Assembly: GCA_964461295.1 (NCBI GenBank)
Contig: CAYWTX010000037.1
Location: 1 to 12,611 of the forward strand
DNA from: CAYWTX01 sp964461295
Lineage (GTDB): Bacteria; Planctomycetota; Phycisphaerae; SM23-33
Reading direction: 5' to 3'
Length of the DNA: 12,611 nucleotides
The position numbers and the translations under genes are program-made. The notes below the pieces were generated by a model that was not told where the DNA came from, searched no databases, and saw only the letters and a program-made list of their open reading frames with translations. Shown piece by piece: positions 1 to 8,800 of this stretch (position 1 is its first letter; every line of letters starts with the position of its first letter).

Positions 1-1
1 G

Positions 2-1618
2 CAGTGCGGCCAGTCGATCGACGGCGGGCCGGGCGATATGCACCTGTTCACTGATGAACGAGGCGGGTTCTTCTACCTGTACGCCCACGTGTGGAGCTAC
101 CGCAAGGACGGCGCGACCGACCCCGAACTGCCCAACAAGCAGTGCCGCTACATCGTCGCCCGCTGCCCGATTGCCGACAGAATGACGCCCGCCAAATGGC
201 GCAAGTTCTATAACGGCGCCTGGACCGAGCCGGGCGTGGGAGGCAAGGCCAGTTTCGTCCGGGCGTTCTCGGTCATGTACAACGCCCACCTGCGGCAGTA
301 CGTCTCGTTCAACTTCGAGTCCAGCATCGCCGTGTGCGACGACCTGAGCAAGCAAGACTGGACCCTTCGCCACCGCGTCGCCGGCGACCTCTGGGGCACG
401 GCGCCGGGGTGGGGGCCGATCTTCCTGGACGAGCGGAAGAGCAACTGCCAGGTTGCCGGCCGGGTCTTGCACGTGTACACGGGATTCATGGGGGCCAAGA
501 GCATTCGCACGGCGCGCCTGGAACTGGGACCGGGCCGCGCAGAGGCGCAACTGGGGTATGCGATCTCCGGCGGCGGGTATTGGGGCTCGCCGAGCTGTGT
601 CAGCTTCGAGCCGTCGGTGGATGAGTTGTACGCCGTCTCGCCGGTGCTCGAATCGACCGATCCAGTCCAGGCGCGGCGGACCCGCCGTTGTGACGCGAAT
701 GCGGTCACGCTCTCGGCGGACGCCGCCAGCCAATCGCATTGGCAGGAAGCAGCCGTGCCGTACTCGAAGGGATCGTCGAAGGGCAACCCGAGCCAGTACT
801 CGCGGGAGTCGAAGATCACGGCCCTGGCCAGCGGCGTCAAAGGCGCGAGCATCTCGGCCCGCTTCCGCGCCAAGGACGTCTACTGGCGGGCCTTCCACGA
901 CGCCAACTCCGGCAAGGCCGACGTGTTCGTTGACGACAAACTCGTCCGAACGGTCAACCTGTATTCGCCCACGCCGACCGGGCTGTTCATGTCGTTCGCA
1001 CAGACCGGCCTGGAGGGCGACAGGGACCATACCATCCGCATCGTCGTCCGCGGCGACAAGGGCCCTTGCTCGGCCGACACCACCGTCAAGCATCGATGGT
1101 TCGAGTGCTCGGCCGAAACGTATCGGGCGTCGGACGGCTTCTCTGCCGTCATGGGCAAGGAACAGTGGCACTACCTGCACGGCCAGGCCGGCAGGTACGA
1201 GGAGATGAAGTTCGCGCTTGAGCGCAGTGGAAACCGGTGGACCGGGCCGGGGCAGTCGTCGATCGGGATCGGCGATATGGTTCCCGGCGTGAACGCCGAG
1301 GCCGTGCGAAAGTGGGTCGCCCCGCGAGATGGCACGGTTCGCGTGGAAGGCGCCCCGGCCGCCCGCGAGCCCGGACAGACGCTGCGGGTCGGCATCCTCA
1401 GGAATGCCGAGCAAATCTGGCCGATGCAGCTGCCTGGCAATGGTCATGATCTGACGGTGACGGTCAAGAGCGGCGAGGCGATCGTGTTTCTCGCTCAGTG
1501 CACCGAAGCCAAGGCCGGCGGTGCGGTCTTGTGGGACCCGCGAATCACGTACGTGGATGACGAAGGCGCCTCGAGGTCACCCTCGACTGCGAGCGACCAG
1601 GAGGGTCCTCGGAAGTGA
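2..1618 (+). CDS. Secreted β-propeller / β-sandwich protein, probably glycan-related (5' end outside window)
   Basis: The reading frame is open from base 2, and its first codons (QCGQSIDGGPGD) run smoothly into the rest, so the ATG at 38 is internal and the true start lies upstream. The first third (to about base 700) is rich in aromatic β-strand segments such as FFYLYAHVW and YVSFNFESSIAVCDDL, with the look of a five-bladed propeller of the kind seen in glycoside-hydrolase-like and DUF4185-type proteins. Bases about 815-1070 resemble a carbohydrate-binding β-sandwich (ADVFVDDKLVRTVNLYS, then GLEGDRDHTIRIVVRG). A third β-rich domain follows (QWHYLHGQAGRYEEM, VRKWVAPRDGTVRVEG). I cannot point to catalytic residues, so an enzymatic role is not claimed. 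The stop lies 21 bases before the next start, which suggests one transcript. An exported glycan-binding or glycan-cleaving role is inference. Confidence 0.75.
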   Translation, partial: QCGQSIDGGPGDMHLFTDERGGFFYLYAHVWSYRKDGATDPELPNKQCRYIVARCPIADRMTPAKWRKFYNGAWTEPGVGGKASFVRAFSVMYNAHLRQYVSFNFESSIAVCDDLSKQDWTLRHRVAGDLWGTAPGWGPIFLDERKSNCQVAGRVLHVYTGFMGAKSIRTARLELGPGRAEAQLGYAISGGGYWGSPSCVSFEPSVDELYAVSPVLESTDPVQARRTRRCDANAVTLSADAASQSHWQEAAVPYSKGSSKGNPSQYSRESKITALASGVKGASISARFRAKDVYWRAFHDANSGKADVFVDDKLVRTVNLYSPTPTGLFMSFAQTGLEGDRDHTIRIVVRGDKGPCSADTTVKHRWFECSAETYRASDGFSAVMGKEQWHYLHGQAGRYEEMKFALERSGNRWTGPGQSSIGIGDMVPGVNAEAVRKWVAPRDGTVRVEGAPAAREPGQTLRVGILRNAEQIWPMQLPGNGHDLTVTVKSGEAIVFLAQCTEAKAGGAVLWDPRITYVDDEGASRSPSTASDQEGPRK

Positions 1619-1639
1619 CACGGCGATAGGGAGAAGGGC

Positions 1640-4354
1640 ATGGGCACGAAGGCAAGACGGACGCACATAGGATCGCTGGTTGTGCTGGGGCTGGCTTTGG
1701 GCATGCTGGCGGCTGAGACGATAGCGGATCCTTCCGGGCTTGGGGGAGTGTACGAGAAGAAGGCAACGTGGCAGGAGACGATGTACGAGGCTCGCGAGGC
1801 GATGGTCGCCCGCGAGGCGGCGTGGGTGGCGGCGGGCAAGGGCAGCGCCGACCTGATTCCGGGCGTGACGTTCGGCAACTGGTGGCGGATCGGCCCGCTC
1901 TCGGCGCCGGCCGATGATCTCGCCCTCGATGCGGCATCGCCCCCGGAACGGGAACTGGATCTGACGAAGCCGGTCGGCGATCAAGGCTGGCAGGAAGACC
2001 CGTCATTGAAGGACGGTCTGCTCATCCAGGTGGCGACGAACGACAAGACGCGTCCGCAGAACCCGATTATGTACTTCAGCCGCACGATCACCGCCGCGGA
2101 AGCGACCCAGATCGTCGTCACCTTCCGTTGGGGCGGCGGGCTGGCCACTGGTTCTTGGGACCATGGCAAGATTGTGGGCGTCAATGGCGGCCTTTGGAGA
2201 GGCATGACGGCTTGGCTCGACGGCGCGTCGGTCTTCCGGCGCGATCGCGCTACGCACTTCACCAGCCATGACCAGAATGTGCGGCTCGACCTCCGTCGGG
2301 GCGAGAATCGTCTGCTGGTGAAGGTGCTCGGCGGCGGCGCCGGTTTCGGATTCGGCTTCCGCTGCCTGGGCCGGGCGGAACTGCTCGAAGGGATCAAAGA
2401 CCTGCCGGACAAGGATCCCGGCCCGCCCCCGCTGGTCGGCGTGAACGACAAGATCGACTGGAATCGCTCGCTCAAGCCGCCCGCCGAGCATTTCCTCAAC
2501 CCGCTTTGGAAGCGGCTCGCCGGCGACTTCACCACAGCCGCGGTTCGGCGGCAGATGGACTGGGAGCGGCGCGACGGCATCTGGGACTACGCGTGGGCCA
2601 AAGGATCGGTGCGGGAGTTGGCGATGCGCTATCCGGCTCGTTGTGATGGCGAACCGAAGACCGCCGCGCAGAAGCTCGCCGCGGCTGCCAAGACACACGC
2701 TGACCTGGAGGCGGTGCGGCAAGTCTACTACACCTCGAAGCGCATCGCCCACGCGCCGGACGACGACGCGTACGAATCGTTGCGGCTGGCGATCGAGGAT
2801 CTCCTGCGGACCTTCGGCGATAGGTATCCGAAGGGCCAGCAGTTTCTCGACCGTGCCGAATCGCTGCGGCAGACGATGGTCAAGGCGATGCCGGACGCCC
2901 GACGCGGCGACGCCGCGGCGAGCGCGGCCTTCGACCGCGCATCGGACGACTACGCCGAAGTGCGGCAAGAGGCTCTCCTGGCCAATCCACTGCTGGCGTT
3001 CGACAAGCTGCTGTTGGTCAAGCGGTTCACCGGCTACAGCATCCCGGACTACCACAACGGCAACGAGCCCGGCCAACCGGCCAATTTCCAGCAGAACTGC
3101 TCGATGGCCGCCCACGGCTACAACAACGAGATCGCGGTGCTCTCGCCGGTCCGTCCCGACGGCAAGTTGGTCGCACTGTACCGGTCCAAGGACACCGCGT
3201 TCGTCGGCGACGTGGACCTGCATTGGGACGCCAACCGGATGCTGTTCTCGTCGATCGGCGCCAAGGGGCGATGGCATGTCTTCGAGGTCGGAAGCGACGG
3301 CAAGGGGCTGCGGCAGGTCAGCAAGGACAGCTCCCACGACATCGACAACTACGACGCCTGCTACCTGCCCAACGGGAGGATCGTCTTCGGTTCGACCGCG
3401 ACCTACCAGGGCGTGCCCTGCACTGCCGGCAGCGACCACGTATCCAACCTGCACCTGATGAACGCCGACGGCGGCGGCGTGCGCCGCCTGTGCTTCGACC
3501 AGGACCAGAACTGGCACCCGTCAGTCATGCACGACGGGCGGATCCTCTACTCGCGGTGGGAGTACTCGGACCTCCAGCACATCAACGGCCGGCAACTGAT
3601 GTCGATGAACCCCGACGGCTCCAACCAGAAGTCGGTGTACAAGAGCAATTCCTGGTTCCCGCCGGGGCTGTTCTTCGGTGCCTCGGCGCCAGACAGTTCC
3701 AAGGTGGTGGCCATCGCCGGCGGACATCACGGCGGCAAACGCAAGGGCTACCTCACGGTGCTGGATCCGGCCATCAGCCACTACGAGGCCGACGGCATCA
3801 CCTACATGCTCCCGCCGGGGCGCGGCAAGGGGATCACGGCAGCCCGGAGCGACGCCTACAATCACGCCAAGTACCCGGCCGCGATCCATCCCTTCCCGCT
3901 CAGCGACAGGTACTTCCTCGTGGCTTGTCGGCCGACTTGGGACCGCCCCTTCGGCATCTACCTGACGGACGTGTTCGACAACATGGTGCTGATTCACGAG
4001 GACGCCGAGTATGCCCTGTTCGAGCCGATCCCGCTGACGAAACGGCCGATCCCACCGGTCATCCCCGATTCAGTGGACCTGACACGCAGGGATGCGACGG
4101 TCTACATCGCCGACATCTATCGCGGCCCCGGCTTGGCCGGCGTGCCGCGCGGCATCGTCAAGTCGATGCGACTCTACTCCCTGGACTTCGGCTATCGCAA
4201 CCATGTCGATTTCAAGAAACAGAACCCCTTCGACGTGCGCGCATACTCGGCACGGTGCCGGTGCAGGCCGACGGCTCAGCCGTCTTCCGAGTTCCCGCCA
4301 ACACGCCGATCTCGTTCCAGCCCCTCGATGAACGGGGCCAGGCCGTCCAGCTGA
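1640..4354 (+). CDS. HzsA-like β-propeller protein, 5' part of a frameshifted gene
   Basis: The ATG at 1640 follows a GGGAG ribosome binding site. Residues 4-29 form a signal peptide or anchor (basic KARR, then a hydrophobic stretch from I10). Residues ~75-245 form a β-sandwich opening with NWWRIGPL and ending GENRLLVKVLGGGAGFGFGF, like PA14-type domains of planctomycetal proteins. A helical linker (~290-460) carries the family-like FGDRYPKGQQFL and ALLANPLLAFDKLLLVKR. From ~495 comes a propeller resembling the hydrazine synthase alpha middle domain: NNEIAVLSPVRPDGK, GDVDLHW, YDACYLPNGRIVFGS, GRILYSRWEYSD, GGHHGG, PIPPVIPD, GVPRGIVK. The frame is correct to about residue 867; the last ~37 residues (AYSARCRCRPTAQ onward) match nothing in the paralogue downstream. 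The natural sequence continues in the -1 frame from about 4240. Repaired, the protein would have about 1375 residues. The chemistry it performs is unknown. Confidence 0.85.
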   Translation: MGTKARRTHIGSLVVLGLALGMLAAETIADPSGLGGVYEKKATWQETMYEAREAMVAREAAWVAAGKGSADLIPGVTFGNWWRIGPLSAPADDLALDAASPPERELDLTKPVGDQGWQEDPSLKDGLLIQVATNDKTRPQNPIMYFSRTITAAEATQIVVTFRWGGGLATGSWDHGKIVGVNGGLWRGMTAWLDGASVFRRDRATHFTSHDQNVRLDLRRGENRLLVKVLGGGAGFGFGFRCLGRAELLEGIKDLPDKDPGPPPLVGVNDKIDWNRSLKPPAEHFLNPLWKRLAGDFTTAAVRRQMDWERRDGIWDYAWAKGSVRELAMRYPARCDGEPKTAAQKLAAAAKTHADLEAVRQVYYTSKRIAHAPDDDAYESLRLAIEDLLRTFGDRYPKGQQFLDRAESLRQTMVKAMPDARRGDAAASAAFDRASDDYAEVRQEALLANPLLAFDKLLLVKRFTGYSIPDYHNGNEPGQPANFQQNCSMAAHGYNNEIAVLSPVRPDGKLVALYRSKDTAFVGDVDLHWDANRMLFSSIGAKGRWHVFEVGSDGKGLRQVSKDSSHDIDNYDACYLPNGRIVFGSTATYQGVPCTAGSDHVSNLHLMNADGGGVRRLCFDQDQNWHPSVMHDGRILYSRWEYSDLQHINGRQLMSMNPDGSNQKSVYKSNSWFPPGLFFGASAPDSSKVVAIAGGHHGGKRKGYLTVLDPAISHYEADGITYMLPPGRGKGITAARSDAYNHAKYPAAIHPFPLSDRYFLVACRPTWDRPFGIYLTDVFDNMVLIHEDAEYALFEPIPLTKRPIPPVIPDSVDLTRRDATVYIADIYRGPGLAGVPRGIVKSMRLYSLDFGYRNHVDFKKQNPFDVRAYSARCRCRPTAQPSSEFPPTRRSRSSPSMNGARPSS

Positions 4355-5766
4355 TGCGAAGCTGGTACACCGCCATGCCGGGCGAGAAAGTCTCGTGCGT
4401 GGGCTGTCACGAGCGGGCGACCGAGGTCACGCGGTACGTCGCGGCAGCCGCCGGCGCGCCGGAAGAGATTCAGCCCTGGCGGGGGCCGGCGCGAGGCGTG
4501 AGTTTCGCGCGCGACCTTGAACCGACGCTCAAGCGGCACTGTTCGGCCTGTCACGGTCCGGACAAGAAGGACCGTCCGAACATCCTTGAGCAGGGAGTGT
4601 TCCGCTCCTACTGCTCGATGCCGCGGTGCGAGAGCGACTTGCCGTTGCTCGTCCCCGGCGAGTACATCGCCGATAGCAGCAAGGTCGTGCGGATGATCCA
4701 GAAGGGCCATCGCGGCGTAAAGGCCGACCCCGAACTGATGGACCGTATCGTGACCTGGGTTGATATGGGCGGGCCGGTCTACCCAACCTGGGATGGCAGC
4801 CACGGCAGGAAGTTGTCCCGCGATCAGCATGCCGCCCGGCTGGAGTTCCGGCGGCTGTACGCAGGCATAGACGCCGACTACGAGCAGTTGCCGCCGATGG
4901 ATACCTCGCCCGTCACCCCAATTGTGCCCAAACACGAACCAGCTTTCGCCGCCCAGCCGGTGACGTGTGCCGGCTGGCCATTTGATGCAGTCGAAGCCGC
5001 GCGGCGGCAGAAAGCAGCGGCAGCGGCGACCGAGAGGAAGGTCGTGCTCAAAGGCGTCGGCGGCGCCTCCGTCAGCTTGGACATGGTCCTGATCCCGCCT
5101 GGGGCGTTCGTGATGGGCGATCCCGAAGGCTCCCCGGACGAACGGCCGGCGGCGCGGGTGACGATCGAGAAGCCCTTCTGGATGTCCCGCACTGAAGTCA
5201 CCGGCGCTGCCTTTGAGCTCTTCCGGGCCAGCGACCCCAGCGCCGAGCCCATCGTACGCGAGCAATGCCTGCCCCCGCCGGCGCCCTCGCTGCCGGCCGT
5301 GCGAGTCTCGTGGAATCAGGCTATGGCGTTCTGCCAATGGGTGTCCAGGAACACCGGCGACAAATGCGTCCTGCCAACCGAAGCCCAATGGGAATACGGC
5401 TGTCGGGCGGGCTCCGCGGCCCCGGGTACAGGACTCCCGGCCGCCGGCAAGGCCACCGCCAGAGCCCTGGCCATCTCGCCCTGTGGCGGCGGTGAGCCTA
5501 ACGCCTGGGGTCTCTGCGATATGCAGGGCAACGCCGCCGAGTGGACGCTTAGCCTCTATCGGCCCTACCCCTACGCCGACGGCGACGGCCGCAACGACGC
5601 AAACGTTGTCGGCCTGCGGGTGGTCCGGGGCGGCTCGTTCATGGACCGCCCACGGGATTGCAGCGCCACGTTCCGCTGGCGCCATGCCCATTGGCAGCCG
5701 CTGCCAAACGTGGGCTTCCGCATCGTGATCGAGGCGGACGGAAAGGCGCAACAGAATGCAAAGTAG
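4240..5766 (+). CDS. Di-heme cytochrome c and FGE-like domain, 3' part of the frameshifted HzsA-like gene
   Basis: From about 4243 this frame reads RILGTVPVQADGSAVF, matching RILGTVPVENDGSAAF in the paralogue, so it is the true continuation of the gene starting at 1640. There is no real start at 4240; if expressed separately, the ATG at 4354, which overlaps the upstream stop as TGATG, is the best candidate. Two c-type heme motifs are present, CVGCH (4396-4410) and CSACH (4540-4554), in a cytochrome-like domain ending in MDRIVTWVDMGG. From about 5080 an FGE/SUMF1-type fold follows: MVLIPPGAFVMGD, VRVSWNQAMAFCQW, LPTEAQWEYGCRAG, NAWGLCDMQGNAAEW, RVVRGGSF, VGFRIV. In true FGE the segment after GGS(F/Y) holds two copper-binding cysteines; here the first aligns with Asp and only the second (RDC) remains. 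Heme attachment implies export, which this fragment alone cannot achieve because the signal peptide is in the 5' part. Confidence 0.8.
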   Translation, partial: RILGTVPVQADGSAVFRVPANTPISFQPLDERGQAVQLMRSWYTAMPGEKVSCVGCHERATEVTRYVAAAAGAPEEIQPWRGPARGVSFARDLEPTLKRHCSACHGPDKKDRPNILEQGVFRSYCSMPRCESDLPLLVPGEYIADSSKVVRMIQKGHRGVKADPELMDRIVTWVDMGGPVYPTWDGSHGRKLSRDQHAARLEFRRLYAGIDADYEQLPPMDTSPVTPIVPKHEPAFAAQPVTCAGWPFDAVEAARRQKAAAAATERKVVLKGVGGASVSLDMVLIPPGAFVMGDPEGSPDERPAARVTIEKPFWMSRTEVTGAAFELFRASDPSAEPIVREQCLPPPAPSLPAVRVSWNQAMAFCQWVSRNTGDKCVLPTEAQWEYGCRAGSAAPGTGLPAAGKATARALAISPCGGGEPNAWGLCDMQGNAAEWTLSLYRPYPYADGDGRNDANVVGLRVVRGGSFMDRPRDCSATFRWRHAHWQPLPNVGFRIVIEADGKAQQNAK

Positions 5767-5871
5767 TCAGCGAATCGTCCGGGGTAACGGCGGAGGTTCC
5801 GCCAGACTTCGGAGGGTTGTGCAAGAGGCTCTGGCGCATAAGAGACCGGCATCGGGATCGTTGGCCAATTG

Positions 5872-5877
5872 AAAGGA
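5872..5877 (+). promoter_or_regulatory. Ribosome binding site that decides the start of the second HzsA-like gene
   Basis: AAAGGA lies 6 bases before the ATG at 5884. The frame also has an in-frame TTG at 5869, but that codon lies upstream of this site and would add residues ahead of an otherwise normal signal peptide. The ATG at 5884 is therefore preferred. The 117-base gap after the previous gene contains one short GGCGGA/TCCGCC hairpin (5789-5803) without a T-run, so it need not end transcription. Confidence 0.65.
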
Positions 5878-5883
5878 CGTTCG

Positions 5884-8800
5884 ATGGAAGTTCACACATT
5901 GCTTGCCTTGGCCGTGTCACTGGCCGGCGGGGCGACAACCTGGGCGGCTGAACCTGCGGCGGCCTTGGCCGCGCAGGCGGTGTCTCTGCCTCGATTCAAG
6001 ACGCCCTACGGCGCGGTGGTCAACACGCCCCAGTCCTTCCGACTGGCGGTCGCGGATCTGATGGCGACCTTCGGCGATCGCTATCCCAGGGGCGCGGAGT
6101 ACCTGGCGGCGTACGACGCGGTCGAGAAACGGCTGGCCGGTCTGAAGGGCGAAGCCCTGGCCGCCGCCCAGCGCGAACTGGACGCCCTGCACACCGAGGC
6201 GCTGCTGGCCAACCCGCTGCTGGCGGAGATACCGGAACTCATGTTTGTACGCCGGGGCAAGCCTAAGAAGGGGTTCCACGCCAGCGCCAACGGCCTGCCG
6301 CCCAACTTCACCGGCAACTCATTTCTTTACCACGGGCCCAAGGGTTGGGGCACGCCCTGCGACGACGTGCGCGTGGACGACGAGATCTGCATCCTGTCGC
6401 CCGTGCGCCCTTCCGGCAAGGTGCGCAGCGTGTACAAGTCGCCCAATGAAGGTTGGGTCGGCGACGTGGACCTCCATTGGAACGGGAAGAAGCTGCTGTT
6501 CTCCACGGCGGAAGACTTTCCGTCGCGGCGGCTGAACGTCTGGGAAGTCAACACCGACGGCACGGGCCTGCGCCAGGTCTCCAAGCAGGATGGCCCGTAC
6601 GTGTTGCCGAAGAACGAGGACGGCAGTCCGGGCAAGCATGAGGTTCCGGTGATCGACTTCTCCGACGCCTGCTATCTGCCGGATGGCGGCATCGTGTGCT
6701 CTTCCACGCTGCCGATGATCGGCGTGCCCTGCCTCGGCGGCAGCATCATGGTCGGCAACCTCTACCGCATGGACGCCAACGGCGGCAATATCCGCCGCTT
6801 GACCAATGACCAGGTGGACAACTGGTGTCCGACGGTGCTGGCGGACGGCACCATCCTGTACCTGCGATGGGAGTACTCGGACATCGCGCACAACTTCTCG
6901 CGCCGCCTGTTCGCGATGAATCCCGACGGCACCAATCAGCGGGCGGTCTACGGCAGCAACTCCTATTGGCCCAACGGCCAGTACCATGCCCGGCCCATCC
7001 CCGGCAATCCCAACCGCTACGTCAGCCTCGTCACGGGACATCACGGGGTGGCCCGCCGCGGCGAACTCATTCTCTTCGACGTCGGCCGCGGAGAAAAGCT
7101 TACCGAGGGCGTCATCCAGCGCATCCCCGGGCACGGGCTGAAGGTCGAACCGATCTGCGCGGACTGCCCCGTCAAGGGCGGCGGTCCGCTTTTCTGCCAT
7201 CCTTACCCACTCGGCGACAAGTACTTCCTGACAAGCGCCCAGATTCCTCAGCGACGGAGCAGCGTGGTCGGCCCCGATGGCAAGCAGGCGATCAAGAGTG
7301 TCGAGCACGGGCTCTACCTCGTCGACGTTTTCGACAACGTCATTCCGCTGCACGAGATCCCCGGCGAGAACCTGTTTGAGCCGATCCCCGTGCGTCCGAC
7401 GCCCGTGCCCCCGGTCATTCCCGACCGGGTCACTCCATCGGCCAAGACAGCCACGGTGTACCTCTCCGATGTCTACGCGGGCGATGGCCTGAGGGGCGTG
7501 CCGCGTGGAACCGTGAAACGCCTGCGCGTCTACGCGTTTCATTACGTTAACGGCCACGAAGGCGGCGCCTCGTGGGACGTGCATCGCATCCTGGGCACCG
7601 TCCCGGTCGAGAACGATGGTTCGGCCGCGTTCACCGTGCCCGCGATGACGCCGTTGGCCGTCCAGCCTCTGGACGAATACGGGCAGGCGGTGCAACTCAT
7701 GCGGTCGTGGTTTACGGCCATGCCGGGGGAGAAGCTGTCCTGTGTCGGCTGCCACGAACGTCAGAAGGATGCGCCGCCGTCGCCGACGGCAAAGGCCATG
7801 CGGCGAGTGCCCTCGCCCATTGAGCCATTCTGCGGCCCCGAGCGCAACTACACCTTCGCGGAAGTCGCCCCTGTGGCCAAGAAGTACTGCACGGAGTGCC
7901 ACGATGGTTCTCAACCTGCCAGGAACCATCCCCGGATTCAGCCGTTCCTCTTCCGTCCCATGCTCGAGTCCGACAGCGCCATGATGCCGGCGATGGAATA
8001 TCACGCCGATAGCAGTCCGCTCATCCAGATGCTGCGCAAGGGGCACCATGGAGTACGTCTGGACCGCCAGTCCTACGAGCGACTGGTGACCTGGCTGGAC
8101 TTGAACACCCCCAATCGTAGCGGCCATGGCGGAAGGATCGCGATGCTGCGACAGAAGCACAACGATCTCTACGGTGGAACGGCCGTCGATTTCGACCTGC
8201 CGGTGGACGCTCCGGTCAACCTGGACGATCCGAACACATCTCCGGCCCCGGCGCTTCCCCCCGTGGCGCCTCGCGCGGCCAAGCCGCTGCCGATATGCCC
8301 GAACTGGCCGCTCCCGGAGGCCGCCGCATGCGAGTTGCAGGCCAAGGACGGTTCCGCGTCGGCGACCCTGGACCTGGGCGACAAGCAGACCCTCACGCTC
8401 GTGCGAATCCCCGCCGGACAGTTCGTCATGGGCAGTCCCGCAGGCACGGCCGACGAGGAACCTTGTGTGGTCCGCGTCGAGCGGCCGTTCTGGGTCTCGA
8501 CGACCGAGATCACGAATGCGATGTTCCGCCGCTTCCAACCGGACCACGCCAGCGGGCATTGGCTGGTCGCCAGCAAGGACATGGTGGGGATGGGCCCGAC
8601 CATGAACGAGGGCAACCAGCCGGCAACCCGACTGTCGTGGCAACAGGCCGCCGCCTTCTGCGGCTGGCTGTCGAAGATGACGGGTGGCGCGTTCACGCTT
8701 CCCACCGAAGCCCAATGGGAATGGGCCTGCCGCGCCGGCAGCGACCAGGCATTTGCCTTTGGCCCCGCCGACGCCGACTGGTCGGGCCACGCCAACCTGG

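Noticed and set aside
2003..3517. Minus-strand open frame of 504 codons opposite the propeller
   Set aside because: It is an antisense shadow; the plus strand matches the paralogue throughout.
4222..4243. Programmed -1 ribosomal frameshift joining the two parts of the first HzsA-like gene
   Set aside because: There is no slippery heptamer of the X XXY YYZ type in frame, and the paralogue needs no frameshift. A one-base deletion explains the data.
4276..5751. Long minus-strand open frame (491 codons) opposite the cytochrome/FGE-like region
   Set aside because: It has no ribosome binding site or recognisable domain and is the usual antisense shadow of a GC-rich coding region.
5789..5803. GGCGGA/TCCGCC hairpin between the two HzsA-like genes as a terminator
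   Set aside because: It has only a 6-bp stem and no T-run; it is too weak to call.
6319..8790. Minus-strand open frame of 823 codons opposite the second HzsA-like gene
   Set aside because: The composition is Arg/Val/Gly/His-rich with no motif, and the plus strand carries a clearly conserved protein.
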